Positions 8,371 through 16,953 of a stretch of DNA of 64,000 bases are shown here, one piece after another (positions within the stretch are counted from its first letter, which is position 1; each line of letters starts with the position of its first letter). The notes under the pieces were generated by a model. That model did no database searches and was not told the origin of the DNA. It saw only the letters and a program-made list of their open reading frames with translations. A program made the translations under genes and the position numbers. Source of the DNA: Phormidesmis priestleyi Ana (GTDB lineage: Bacteria; Cyanobacteriota; Cyanobacteriia; Phormidesmidales; Phormidesmidaceae); the NCBI GenBank assembly GCA_001314865.1, contig LJZR01000021.1:1-64000 (forward strand), given 5' to 3'.

Positions 8371-9054
8371 CTCGATCGGATGTCGCCAGTTGGCCAAATC
8401 GCGACTGAGTGTGTTTCCCAGTTTCTCAGCGATCCCAGCAATCCAGGCTTCATCTTGCTGAGTATAGCTACGAGGCGCATGCGCTCCTAACACTAAAACC
8501 CCCGGTGCTGAATCTGTCTGATCGCCGCCCAAGGGCTGACAGATCACGCCCTGTGTGTTTTCGGGCAAATAGTCAAATTCGACTCGTCCTGGATAAATAC
8601 TCAGGTTCACTAAATAGACGGGTTTTTTCTTGGTGAGCACCCGCTGCACAATATTGCCCGGTGAAAGCTCCGCTTGGGCACCCAAAATGCCGCGCCGTAA
8701 CAGCACTCGTCCCTTGTAATAGACGACGATGCTACGGGTGGCGGTATTGGTTAGCAATAAATGCGAGGCCCAAGCCAGCTCGATTTTTGCTGATTCGGGT
8801 AGGTCTTCGGCCAGATCAAAGCCTTCTTGTCCGATGAGGGTAACCGACTCAGGAGGCTTAGGCTGAATTCGCTGCCACAGCAATCCCACTAAAATTAGCA
8901 GCGCACTCAAAATGACCCCAAGCGCATCGGCTCTTGCCTGCGAACCTGTTAGTTCAGGCGTTGTCAGACGATTGATAAATAGCAAAGTGCCACCCACTGC
9001 GCCTACGACAATTGGCAAACGCCTGAGCACCTGGTTTTGATCGGGCCTTCCCAT
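8365..9054 (-). CDS. Cofactor assembly of complex C subunit B (CCB-type)
   Basis: The family (related to plant CCB2/CCB4) is needed for covalent attachment of haem c(i) to cytochrome b6 in the b6f complex. The 229-residue protein has two N-terminal membrane segments (about 12-27 and 45-60) followed by a soluble domain with VYYKGRVLLRRGILG, as in the family, and an ALSR-like C-terminus. The ATG at 9054 gives MGRPDQNQVLRRLPIVVG, a normal family start. It acts in the thylakoid membrane. Its stop codon lies inside a tandem array. Confidence 0.8.
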   Translation of the reverse strand: MGRPDQNQVLRRLPIVVGAVGGTLLFINRLTTPELTGSQARADALGVILSALLILVGLLWQRIQPKPPESVTLIGQEGFDLAEDLPESAKIELAWASHLLLTNTATRSIVVYYKGRVLLRRGILGAQAELSPGNIVQRVLTKKKPVYLVNLSIYPGRVEFDYLPENTQGVICQPLGGDQTDSAPGVLVLGAHAPRSYTQQDEAWIAGIAEKLGNTLSRDLANWRHPIEA

Positions 9055-9128
9055 TTTTTATGCGGCTTGTTCATGCAGCCTACTGAATGCGATAGCTATA
9101 GTGTATCTTTGTCGAGAACCAATCGAAG

Positions 9129-9167
9129 CTGGTGGATACAACTGGTAGATACAACTGGTGGATACAA
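9129..9167. repeat. 3 x 13-bp array upstream of dacB
   Basis: CTGGTRGATACAA is present three times in tandem in the leader region, 30 bp before the GTG start of the carboxypeptidase gene. Confidence 0.9.
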
Positions 9168-9197
9168 CCGGTTCACAAGGCTTAAAGGAATCAAAAC

Positions 9198-10607
9198 TTG
9201 GTGCGAACATTTTTGAGAGTAAGCGTGTTAGCTGCGCTGATTTGCCTTGGGATTAGTCGTCCTGCGGCGGCTGTGTTTGGGTTCAAGCGGTGGCAGCCAA
9301 TTAAGTCGTTGAGCTTAGGTTCGGTGGATATTCGGCCTAGCTGGGAGTCGGCTTGGGTGCGAGAGCGACTGGCGGCTGATCCAGCAGCTGAGGCGATTGT
9401 TGCTAGCTATTTGGCTGGGCTGTCTTCTGCCGGTTATGAGCGCGATCAGCAAGGGGTTTGGATTGCGTCTGGGCCGTTTCCGGTGGCGCAGTACCAAGGT
9501 GAGGTTCCGCGTTCGGCAGCGTCTCTTACTAAAGTGGCGACGACACTGGCCGCGCTGGCAACATGGGGGCCGACTTCTCACTTTGAAACGCTGATAGGCT
9601 GGCAGGGGCAAATTGAAAATGGTGTGCTGATCGGAGATCTCATTGTTGAAGGTGGAGAAGATCCGCTGTTTGTGTGGGAAGAGGCGATCGCACTCGGTAA
9701 TACCCTGCAACAGCTCGGCATCCGCCAAGTCAGCGGTAACTTAATCGTGACAAGCAATTTCACGATGAATTTTGAAACCAGTCCGGCTGAGTCGGGCCAG
9801 TTGTTAAAGCAAGCGATGAATGTTTCCGAATGGGACTACGCTGTCGAACGATCTTATTTGGAGATGCCCACTGGCACACCCCAGCCCTCGATTGCCATCA
9901 GCGGACAGGTTCAGGTATCTCCAAATAGCCTTAAAAATCAGGCCAGTGGTTGGCTAGTGAGTCATCAGTCACTGCCACTGATTGCTATTCTCAAGGCTAT
10001 GAACATTTACAGCAATAACCCCATGTCTGAGCAAGTGGCCAACACGCTAGGTGGGCCGGCTGCCGTCATGCGTAAGGTAACGGAGGCATCAGGCATTGCT
10101 GCGAATGAAATTTCGATAGTGAACGGCTCGGGACTAGGCGAAGAAAACCGCATATCACCCCGCGCCACAGTGACCATGATGCAAACAATTCAGACCTTGC
10201 TTCGCGCTTCTACAGATAATCCTGCTCAAAATTTCACCGTTTCTGACATCTTTCCGATTGCTGGCGCAGATGGGGGCACCGTGCAAGATCGCGGGCTCCC
10301 TCAAAATGCCGTTGTCAAAACCGGAACCTTAGCCGTTGTCAGCGCTTTAGCAGGGGCTTTTCCTACCCAAAACAACGGCGTTGTGTGGTTTTCGCTATTG
10401 AACTATGGATCGGGGTTAGATACTTTGCGATCGCGCCAAGACCAGGTTCTGTCAGCCCTAGAGAAGCAGTGGGGCAGAGCCGCAGAACTGCCCCCTGAGC
10501 TCCAAACCACCGTTAGGATTGGCGTAGCTCCGTACCAATTCGGGGATAGCCGACGAAACCAAATTATTGATAATCCCGCCGACAAAACAACGAGCGCACA
10601 GCCTTAA
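9198..10607 (+). CDS. dacB: D-alanyl-D-alanine carboxypeptidase/endopeptidase (PBP4 type, S13)
   Basis: This low-molecular-mass class C penicillin-binding protein trims D-Ala from stem peptides and cuts peptide cross-links in the periplasm. The GTG start gives a signal peptide (VRTFLRVSVLAALICLGI, then SRPAAA). The active-site signatures are all present: SxxK as SLTK (SAASLTKVAT), SxN as SNN (IYSNNPMSEQ) and KTG (VVKTGTLAVV). The length of 469 residues matches S13 enzymes. It converges on lptC, with only a tandem array between the two stop codons. Confidence 0.9.
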   Translation: MVRTFLRVSVLAALICLGISRPAAAVFGFKRWQPIKSLSLGSVDIRPSWESAWVRERLAADPAAEAIVASYLAGLSSAGYERDQQGVWIASGPFPVAQYQGEVPRSAASLTKVATTLAALATWGPTSHFETLIGWQGQIENGVLIGDLIVEGGEDPLFVWEEAIALGNTLQQLGIRQVSGNLIVTSNFTMNFETSPAESGQLLKQAMNVSEWDYAVERSYLEMPTGTPQPSIAISGQVQVSPNSLKNQASGWLVSHQSLPLIAILKAMNIYSNNPMSEQVANTLGGPAAVMRKVTEASGIAANEISIVNGSGLGEENRISPRATVTMMQTIQTLLRASTDNPAQNFTVSDIFPIAGADGGTVQDRGLPQNAVVKTGTLAVVSALAGAFPTQNNGVVWFSLLNYGSGLDTLRSRQDQVLSALEKQWGRAAELPPELQTTVRIGVAPYQFGDSRRNQIIDNPADKTTSAQP

Positions 10608-10663
10608 AGACCTGGCTTAAGAAAGATCTGGCTCAAAAAAGATCTGGCTCAAAAAAGCTCTGA
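10603..10663. repeat. 4-copy 13-16-bp array filling the dacB-lptC gap
   Basis: Units CTTAAAGACCTGG, CTTAAGAAAGATCTGG, CTCAAAAAAGATCTGG and CTCAAAAAAGCTCTGA run head to tail. The first copy contains the TAA stop of dacB, and the last copy ends next to the lptC stop (10664). The whole space between the two convergent genes is repeat. Confidence 0.9.
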
Positions 10664-12025
10664 CTAAAGGTCTTCTCCCGGCACGAACTCAATCACGACA
10701 TCGCCCTCACCACTAGGGCCACTTTCGTTCCCTGTCACTACAAAGGTGCCTTGCCCTAGGTTGCCTACAGCCTGCGTCCCAGTCATCGAAATCTCAGGAT
10801 TCGTCGCCTGCTGATAGCTCACATTGCCAGTGGCCTCTATATTTTGAGACTCCGTTTGCCAAGTGACAGTATCGGCCACTAGCCGAGCATCGTTCTTTTC
10901 TCCGTTGGCCCGCACGTTATCCGTTAAATACACCACTTCTTTCGCGAGGTCTAGGCGGGCCTGATTTGCAGAGACCGTGACTTTTTGCTCAGGCTGTTCA
11001 ATATTAACGGGCTTATCGAGTGCCACTGTTTGCGCTTCTACGTCCCAAACGGCTGTCTCGCTCTGCACTTTCAGCGGTTGAGTCAGCGAATCGAACGCGA
11101 CGCCCTGATTAAGGGTCACAATATTGTCTGTTAAATTGACCTGACCGGTTTTTCCGGTAATGCGATCGCTCACCGTCTGATAAGTTTTGTCCTTATACTG
11201 CTCAACCTTTAAAGGATCATTAGTTTCAATCCGTTCTTGCTGAGTAAACCAAGTCAGATTCTCCGATTCAAAGGTCATCCAGGGATTCTCTTTACTTTTG
11301 GCTGCTACGCCGCCTGTTAGTTCAACCCGATTGTCTTTATTCGCTACCGTCACGACTTGGGCGATCGCCTCTATTTGGGGGTTATACCCTCTGATCGGCG
11401 GCCTTGCAAACGACTCACTGGACTCAGCGGCCATCAAATCAGCCACCGTCAGTTTGGCTGCTGTTTGTGCAGACGTGCTCCCAGCACCTGATGACCCACC
11501 TGATGACTCAGCTAATGAATCATCCTCTGGTCGACCGCGAGTACCGCTAGCCTTGCGCTCATCTGAAAACCCACTATCGGGAAAGTTACCCATCATCAGC
11601 CGGTCTTCCTTAGGTTGCCACTTCAGCAGCTCACCCTCTAAGACCAGCTCGTCGGCTTTGCTGGTTGCGACCAAATTCCCTCGCAAAAACAACGTCTCAC
11701 CGTTTTGACGCACTTCGCCCTCATCAGCAACCACCGTGTAAATCGTCTCACCCGCCTGAAAGAACTCGCCATTGAGCCCCTTGAGGGTAGCCTTTTGATT
11801 GTCTGGGCTGTAAGTAACCGACTCAGCTTTGAGCCGCCATAGCAATTTCCCATTTTCATCGGGCTGCTCCAGCGTCACCGTCCGTAGGGTCAGCGCCGCC
11901 TCAATTTCTTCAACTGGCGCTTGCTCTACCAGGCGACTACCAATTCCACAGGTATGCAAAGCAACTGCAATTACCGCGACCACTGCCGCAATGACAGTCC
12001 ATCGATACCATCGATTACTTTTCAA
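10664..12025 (-). CDS. lptC: LPS-export-type periplasmic protein LptC, extended
   Basis: LptC anchors the bridge that carries lipopolysaccharide from the inner membrane ABC transporter to LptA. The 453-residue protein has one N-terminal membrane anchor (about 7-26) and repeated beta-jellyroll (OstA/LptA-like) units, seen in LKAESVTYSPDNQKATLKG, LTGGVAAKSKENPW and NVSYQQAT. It is more than twice the length of E. coli LptC (191 residues), so it probably carries extra OstA-type beta-sheets that serve as part of the bridge. A Ser/Gly/Ala-rich linker lies at about 150-190. Cys26 follows the anchor, but a lipoprotein signal is not evident. Confidence 0.85.
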   Translation of the reverse strand: MKSNRWYRWTVIAAVVAVIAVALHTCGIGSRLVEQAPVEEIEAALTLRTVTLEQPDENGKLLWRLKAESVTYSPDNQKATLKGLNGEFFQAGETIYTVVADEGEVRQNGETLFLRGNLVATSKADELVLEGELLKWQPKEDRLMMGNFPDSGFSDERKASGTRGRPEDDSLAESSGGSSGAGSTSAQTAAKLTVADLMAAESSESFARPPIRGYNPQIEAIAQVVTVANKDNRVELTGGVAAKSKENPWMTFESENLTWFTQQERIETNDPLKVEQYKDKTYQTVSDRITGKTGQVNLTDNIVTLNQGVAFDSLTQPLKVQSETAVWDVEAQTVALDKPVNIEQPEQKVTVSANQARLDLAKEVVYLTDNVRANGEKNDARLVADTVTWQTESQNIEATGNVSYQQATNPEISMTGTQAVGNLGQGTFVVTGNESGPSGEGDVVIEFVPGEDL

Positions 12026-12111
12026 AAGTCCCGATTCCCTTCACTGCTCAACCAGTGTAAAAGCTTTAGGCATCAGTGTTTCAAGCACAGGGTGTTTCTA
12101 ATCACAGGGGC

Positions 12112-12756
12112 TTAAGAACGAGCCTCAGCGCCATCCATAATAGAGATACCGGTTAGAGGGCGGTAGGTGTAGCTATGCGAAGAATGAGGCTCCTCATCCG
12201 ACGTCCGGCTAATTTTACGAATGTCTTCTTTAACACTGTCCAAATCAATATAGCGATCCGAAACATTGATCAGACTGTCGCTGGTCATAGAGCGCAAGCT
12301 AACGACCTCGATTCGAACACCCTTGTAGCTAGCTGCATCTACTGCGTAGGCCAAGTCACCGTCGCCACTGACCAACACAGCCGTGTCGTAGCAATCTACC
12401 AATGCCATCATATCGACTGCAATTTCAACATCTAAGTTGGCCTTTTTAGAGCCGTCAGGAAGCTGTACCAAATCTTTTGCCATCACCCGATAGCCATTAC
12501 GCCGCATCCATAGCAAAAAACCTTGCTGCTTATCATTAGTACGGTCTACACCCGTGTAAAAGAAGGCCCGAAACAACTTAGAACCCGCCGTTAAACGGCA
12601 GAGCAACTTGGTATAGTCGATTTCAATTCCTAGCTGCAACGCAGCGTAAAACAGGTTAGAGCCATCAATAAAAATAGCCACACGACCACGATTTTCTAGT
12701 ACTTGCTCAGGCGTAAAAACAGAGTCATGGCCCAAGATTCTATGATTATTTAACAT
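12112..12756 (-). CDS. LabA-like NYN-domain protein (DUF88)
   Basis: NYN domains are PIN-like RNase folds. LabA of Synechococcus affects negative feedback in circadian gene expression through an unknown biochemical step. The 214-residue protein shows the conserved acidic sites: IFIDGSNLFY (about 29-38), VDMMALVD, and VLVSGDGDLAYAV. Asp clusters in these motifs are those expected to hold Mg. About 35 residues past the domain at the C-terminus look unstructured. Whether this copy is the clock-linked paralogue is not decidable, since cyanobacteria carry several. Confidence 0.85.
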   Translation of the reverse strand: MLNNHRILGHDSVFTPEQVLENRGRVAIFIDGSNLFYAALQLGIEIDYTKLLCRLTAGSKLFRAFFYTGVDRTNDKQQGFLLWMRRNGYRVMAKDLVQLPDGSKKANLDVEIAVDMMALVDCYDTAVLVSGDGDLAYAVDAASYKGVRIEVVSLRSMTSDSLINVSDRYIDLDSVKEDIRKISRTSDEEPHSSHSYTYRPLTGISIMDGAEARS

Positions 12757-12961
12757 ATGTTTTTCAACTTCGAGGGTGGGCTATTTTTCGCTTTGAAGGC
12801 AACACTTAGCGTAAAAGTAATCACTACGCTAGGGTTACGTCAGTAATTTTTCAAAATAACTTTCAAACGTTTTTTACAGAAGAGAGATTGACCGGATGCG
12901 GGAGATGCAGAAGGTTAGGAGGGAAAACCCAGGAGGTTAACAGGAGATTAAGGGAAAATGG

Positions 12962-13009
12962 TAAGGCTTAGAGAGGATAAGGCTTAGAGAGGATAAGGCT
13001 TAGAGACAA
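12962..13009. repeat. 3 x 16-bp array
   Basis: TAAGGCTTAGAGAGGA occurs three times head to tail, the third ending TAGAGACAA. Each unit carries TAA and TAG triplets. The array lies within the purine-rich tract. Confidence 0.9.
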
Positions 13010-13334
13010 ACCTTGACTAATATTTCAGATGCTTTAGATGATCTTTAGATGATTTTTCAGACAAAGACCTGAGATCATCAAATAATCATCAAAAACAGGT
13101 GAGCATAAACGAGTGACCAGTTATTTAGTTATTGTTAAAGTGAGTGCTCAAATGTTTGTTCAGAATATTCAGAAAGTAAGTGAGTCTAAAGCTAAACCAT
13201 TAAGTAGAGTGTTCAAGCATGGCCAAAAAATGCTTAATGCTACCTCAACTGTGTGACGGAAAAGGTCTTACAAAAATTCAGTTAGTAGTATTGCAAAAAT
13301 TAGCCAACGGAAGGTATTTAGACGCTTGAAGATT

Positions 13335-13373
13335 GTTTGAACGGGGTGTTTGAACGGGGTGTTTGAACTGGGG
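13335..13373. repeat. 3 x 13-bp array
   Basis: GTTTGAACGGGGT occurs twice exactly and a third time with changes (GTTTGAACTGGGG). Confidence 0.9.
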
Positions 13374-13989
13374 GCTAGTTATCGTTGATTTAAAGCTCAT
13401 TTAATTCACTCCTAACTTAATCAACTTCTAAAAGTTCAAAATTAGGCTAAGTTTTTATAGTCGGAGCTTTTTAACTTTCGAATTTTTAACTTTTAAAAAA
13501 GCTTTCAATAGACTGTGTAGTTAAACAAGTCTATAACAGGATATATTGTAAGAATTTATTAATACAATTATCATACAACAAAGGTTTTTGGCTGTGCTAT
13601 GGAAAGAGATAACTTAATCTCTTCTCAAGAATTAATCTCACTGCAATTGCATCTCACTGCGCTTAATCTCATCACCGCCAGTGCAGCCATTGAAAAAAGA
13701 TGTTTGTTTTGATGCTGTCCTAACCAATCAAGGCGTCTTAGCGATATCAAGACAGGACAAATACAGGACGAACAGGATAAATAAGGTTCTCTGAATAGAA
13801 ACATTATCAAAGCTAATGTAGGGGAGGTCGTTTATTCGGTCATCCGCTGTCTGCGGGTGTAATGTAGAAGCGGACAGAATATTTCAAAACAGCCTCGATG
13901 TTTTGGCGATAGATCAAATGCGATGGCACATATGTTAATATTTTGTTACAAATAGAAGTGAACTTATTAAGCAGGTACATACCTCAAGC

Positions 13990-14778
13990 ATGTTAGGCGG
14001 TCTGCTAGGCTCTCAATCATCCTCAACCGATTTCGGCGAAAACATGCTGAATTCTGTTGCGCGTCAGGCTATTCAGCAGCTGTTTACCAGCAGTGAGTCT
14101 GTCGATGTTTTTATTCGCTGTTCACCTTCGAGCAAAATTTTGCAGGGCGTTGTCGATAGTTTTCAGATGAAGGGGCGCGGCCTGGTCATCAAGAAGATGT
14201 TTGAAGCCGCTGAGATGGAGTTTGAAACCGATGCGGTTTCGATTGATGTGGGCGGGCTTGTGGGTGGAAGGATTCGCCTGAAGCAAGCGACTCATGCGAT
14301 CGCTACGGTTGCCATGACTGAGGCTGGCATTAACAAGGCCTTTACCGCTGAACTGGTTCAAAAGCATCTGCAAAACGTAGTCACTGAGGAGGTAACCAAC
14401 CTCTCAGGCGGCGATCCCATTTCTTTTCGCGATGTTACTATCACGTTGCGACCAGATAAGCGCGTAAACATTTCGGCGAAAACTGATCTTCCCAACCGTG
14501 CAGATATCCCTATTCAGCTCTCTGCCAAAGTTGATGTTGAAAGGAGACGGCGCGTTGTTTTTAACGACACTCAGTTTGAACCTGAGGGCATTGAAGAGGA
14601 TATTGAGTGGCTTTCAGAAGCCCTAATGCCTGCTTTTGTTGGCGTCTTAAACAAAATGGTCGATTTGGAGCGTTTTGACCTAGATGGTGTCTCGCTTAGA
14701 GTAAACCGCTTAGAAGTAGAAGGAAAGCGGTTGTTGTTCAATGGCTATGCCGAAATTGAACATTTTCCAGGTATGTAG
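13990..14778 (+). CDS. DUF2993 (LmeA-type) lipid-binding protein
   Basis: The family includes mycobacterial LmeA, a phospholipid-binding envelope protein. The function in cyanobacteria is unknown. The 262-residue product opens MLGGLLGSQSSSTDFGENMLN and contains the domain core SVDVFIRCSPSSKILQGVVDSF, KGRGLVIKKMF and VDVGGLVGGRIRL. There is no signal peptide, so it is probably cytosolic or on the thylakoid surface. A Shine-Dalgarno sequence is weak. It lies 119 bp upstream of the ExbB-like gene on the same strand, so co-transcription is possible. Confidence 0.85.
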   Translation: MLGGLLGSQSSSTDFGENMLNSVARQAIQQLFTSSESVDVFIRCSPSSKILQGVVDSFQMKGRGLVIKKMFEAAEMEFETDAVSIDVGGLVGGRIRLKQATHAIATVAMTEAGINKAFTAELVQKHLQNVVTEEVTNLSGGDPISFRDVTITLRPDKRVNISAKTDLPNRADIPIQLSAKVDVERRRRVVFNDTQFEPEGIEEDIEWLSEALMPAFVGVLNKMVDLERFDLDGVSLRVNRLEVEGKRLLFNGYAEIEHFPGM

Positions 14779-14897
14779 TTAATCTTTGCCGCTAATCCTT
14801 GCTGCTAATCCTTGACCTTGCCGCATCTGTGAGAGTGCTTCCCAGATAGGCGCCTTCGCTGTACGCTGTCGTGAGCAGATTGGGAGCAGCGTGAGGA

Positions 14898-15545
14898 ATG
14901 GGATTAATCAACTTGTTTGTTTCTGGTGGGGTCGTGATGTGGCCGTTGCTGGGTTTTTCTGTGCTGGCTACCACCCTGATTTTTGAGCGCGGCTTGTTTT
15001 GGCTGAGGCTATACAAGACTCAAGATCCGTTCATTCAAAAGGTTTTGGTTCTATATGCCAAGCAGCCTCAAAGTGCAATTGATAGCCTGGCTAAACATAC
15101 CGATTTTCCGATTGCGCGAATTTTTTTAGCAGCGCTGACGCTAGAGCATGGAACTCCGGACGACTTTAGGCTGGCTTTAGAAAGTGCTGCACAAGCTGAA
15201 ATTCCTTTGCTCAAACGTTTTAATACTGTGTTTGACACAGTTATTGGTGTGGCTCCGTTGCTGGGCTTGTTGGGTACTATTTTGGGCTTGATGCAGTCTT
15301 TTTCGTCTTTACGGATTGGGGATGTGGCTGAATCGTCGGCTAGCGATGTGACCTCTGGTATTGGCACGGCATTGGTTTCGACGGCAGCGGGACTGTTAGT
15401 TGCGATCGCAACCCTTCTATTTGCCAATTTATTTTCAGGGCTATACCGTAGACAGCGCTCGGCAATTGAGGCCTATTCTGGCAAGCTAGAGCTGCTATAC
15501 CGTCAATATTACCGACAGTATTTAGAACGGCAGCGGTTGCGATAG
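14898..15545 (+). CDS. exbB: MotA/TolQ/ExbB proton channel family protein
   Basis: ExbB-type proteins form a pentameric proton channel that powers TonB-dependent uptake (with ExbD) or envelope functions. The 215-residue protein has three membrane segments: about 5-26, and the long pair at about 110-140 and 155-185. The pore signature FDTVIGVAPLLGLLGTILGL and the Ala/Thr-rich ALVSTAAGLLVAIATLLF are intact. An exbD gene would usually follow directly. Here there are 422 bp of non-coding DNA and then an amidase, so its partner must be encoded elsewhere. Confidence 0.85.
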   Translation: MGLINLFVSGGVVMWPLLGFSVLATTLIFERGLFWLRLYKTQDPFIQKVLVLYAKQPQSAIDSLAKHTDFPIARIFLAALTLEHGTPDDFRLALESAAQAEIPLLKRFNTVFDTVIGVAPLLGLLGTILGLMQSFSSLRIGDVAESSASDVTSGIGTALVSTAAGLLVAIATLLFANLFSGLYRRQRSAIEAYSGKLELLYRQYYRQYLERQRLR

Positions 15546-15967
15546 GCACGCCTCTATCGCGGCTGTAAACAGCTCAGCAGACCCCTGCTAATGACCCCTG
15601 CTAATGACCCCTGCTAATGACTATGGCTAATAACTACCTGTAATGATGAAAATTGAGCGATAATGCCCCGTAACTATCCCGTAACTATTTCGTAACTGTG
15701 AATTGGGTATGTACAACTAATAGCTGAAGCGTTTAATTTGTAGCTGAAGTTATATTTTTAATGCCCTATTTAGATTATTGTTCAGACTATCTCGGTTTAT
15801 CTATTTACCAGCCGCTAAGATACAGCGTAGTAGGCAAAGCAGTAGGCAAAGCGCAAACGCTATCGTCAGTTTTACAGCGCCTTTGTTCCTCATGACGGCT
15901 CACATAAATCGCTTTTATTCGCCTCTATTTACACATCAGTTAGGTCGTATAGCTTAGTTCTTGCTCT
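15546..15967. other. Intergenic region, 422 bp
   Basis: No gene seen. It holds a 13-bp array (15580-15631), three CGTAACTAT-like repeats (about 15667-15695) and a short duplicate of AGTAGGCAAAGC (about 15828-15852), so it is largely made of simple repeats. The promoter of the amidase gene is expected here. Confidence 0.6.
15580..15631. repeat. 4 x 13-bp array
   Basis: GACCCCTGCTAAT occurs three times exactly, followed by the divergent copy GACTATGGCTAAT. The array begins 35 bp past the exbB stop. Confidence 0.9.
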
Positions 15968-16918
15968 ATGGGTCGCTCTTGGACTATCTGGATTACTAGT
16001 GTGGTTGCCTTTTTCCTGACCGTTATTTTGGTGGTCACCTCTGGGCCAACCAGAGAATCTAGCGCGCAACCAGAAAAGCTAGTGGCCAATCCAACATCAC
16101 TGGGCTTGCCCAGACTGAATCTGGCTCAAGGCGATTCCCTCTCAGAAAACACTCTCACAGATAGTCTGCCGTCTGAATTGAGCAATCGCCGTTCGGGGGC
16201 ACGAGTTAGTGTTAGTCAAGATGCGACTACCCAAACTGCTACCGCTGTCGGAGGCGCTAGCCTAGGCACTGGCGCAGAGATTGATACTGCCTCAACCCCA
16301 TCAAACCCTTTGGTCTCAGCTGTTACACAGTACCAACCAAGGGAGATCGTGCAGCTCGCTGACCCAAGCAACTATGGCGAGCGCTTTATTCAAGACATCA
16401 ACGGTAATGCGGTTAACAACGAGTACATTGTGGTGCTGCATGAAACCGTTGGCTCGGCGACCAGTGCGCTGAATACCTTTGGCACCTATCACTCCCGAGA
16501 GGCAGATCAGGTCAGCTACCATTCGCTCATTACCTTAGACGGCACCGTTGTTTACGTCGTTCCACCTGAGCAAAGAGCCTTTGGCGCGGGGGATTCGGTA
16601 TTTATTTCGGCCTATGGTGAAGAATCTGTGCTGACGCATGCGGGTTTTCCTAGCTCAGTGAACAATTTTGCTTACCATATTTCGCTTGAAACGCCGTTAG
16701 ACGGACAGAATAACAACGCCAGAACTCACAGCGGCTACACCGAGTCACAGTATCAGTCTTTAGCTTGGCTATTGGCTCGTACCAATATCCCCGATGATCG
16801 AATTACTACGCATGAGGCGGTAGATCGCTCTGGGTCGCGGATGGATCCTCGCTCGTTTGAGGCCGACCGTATGTATAGGCTGCTGCGGCAGTACGAGAGT
16901 CGGCAGACGTTGCGTTAG
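15968..16918 (+). CDS. N-acetylmuramoyl-L-alanine amidase (Amidase_2 fold), exported
   Basis: The enzyme class cuts the amide bond between MurNAc and the stem peptide. The N-terminus has a membrane or signal segment (about 5-25, WITSVVAFFLTVILVV) and a Ser/Thr-rich linker to about residue 120. The PGRP-like domain shows the zinc histidines: YIVVLHETVG (first His), the YHS segment, and THEAVDRSG (second His). The tail MDPRSFEADRMYRLLRQ matches the family, although the usual DPGP is MDPR here. Function in peptidoglycan remodelling or recycling is inferred from the family. Confidence 0.85.
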   Translation: MGRSWTIWITSVVAFFLTVILVVTSGPTRESSAQPEKLVANPTSLGLPRLNLAQGDSLSENTLTDSLPSELSNRRSGARVSVSQDATTQTATAVGGASLGTGAEIDTASTPSNPLVSAVTQYQPREIVQLADPSNYGERFIQDINGNAVNNEYIVVLHETVGSATSALNTFGTYHSREADQVSYHSLITLDGTVVYVVPPEQRAFGAGDSVFISAYGEESVLTHAGFPSSVNNFAYHISLETPLDGQNNNARTHSGYTESQYQSLAWLLARTNIPDDRITTHEAVDRSGSRMDPRSFEADRMYRLLRQYESRQTLR

Positions 16919-16953
16919 GTTTTTCGCTTCATTCCTGGTTTATTGCCGGTGGT

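Larger units (their letters stand above)
12757..13989. other. Gene-free region, 1233 bp
   Basis: This is the longest gap in the window. It is AT-rich with stops in all frames; one 61-codon frame near 13625-13810 is not convincing. It holds a purine-rich tract (about 12900-13010) with several GGAGG-like motifs but no following gene, a 3 x 16-bp array and a 3 x 13-bp array. I found no tRNA-like T-arm. Confidence 0.7.

Noticed and set aside
13625-13810. 61-codon minus-strand frame in the 1.2-kb gap
   Set aside because: No homologue known to me, no ribosome-binding site, probably chance.
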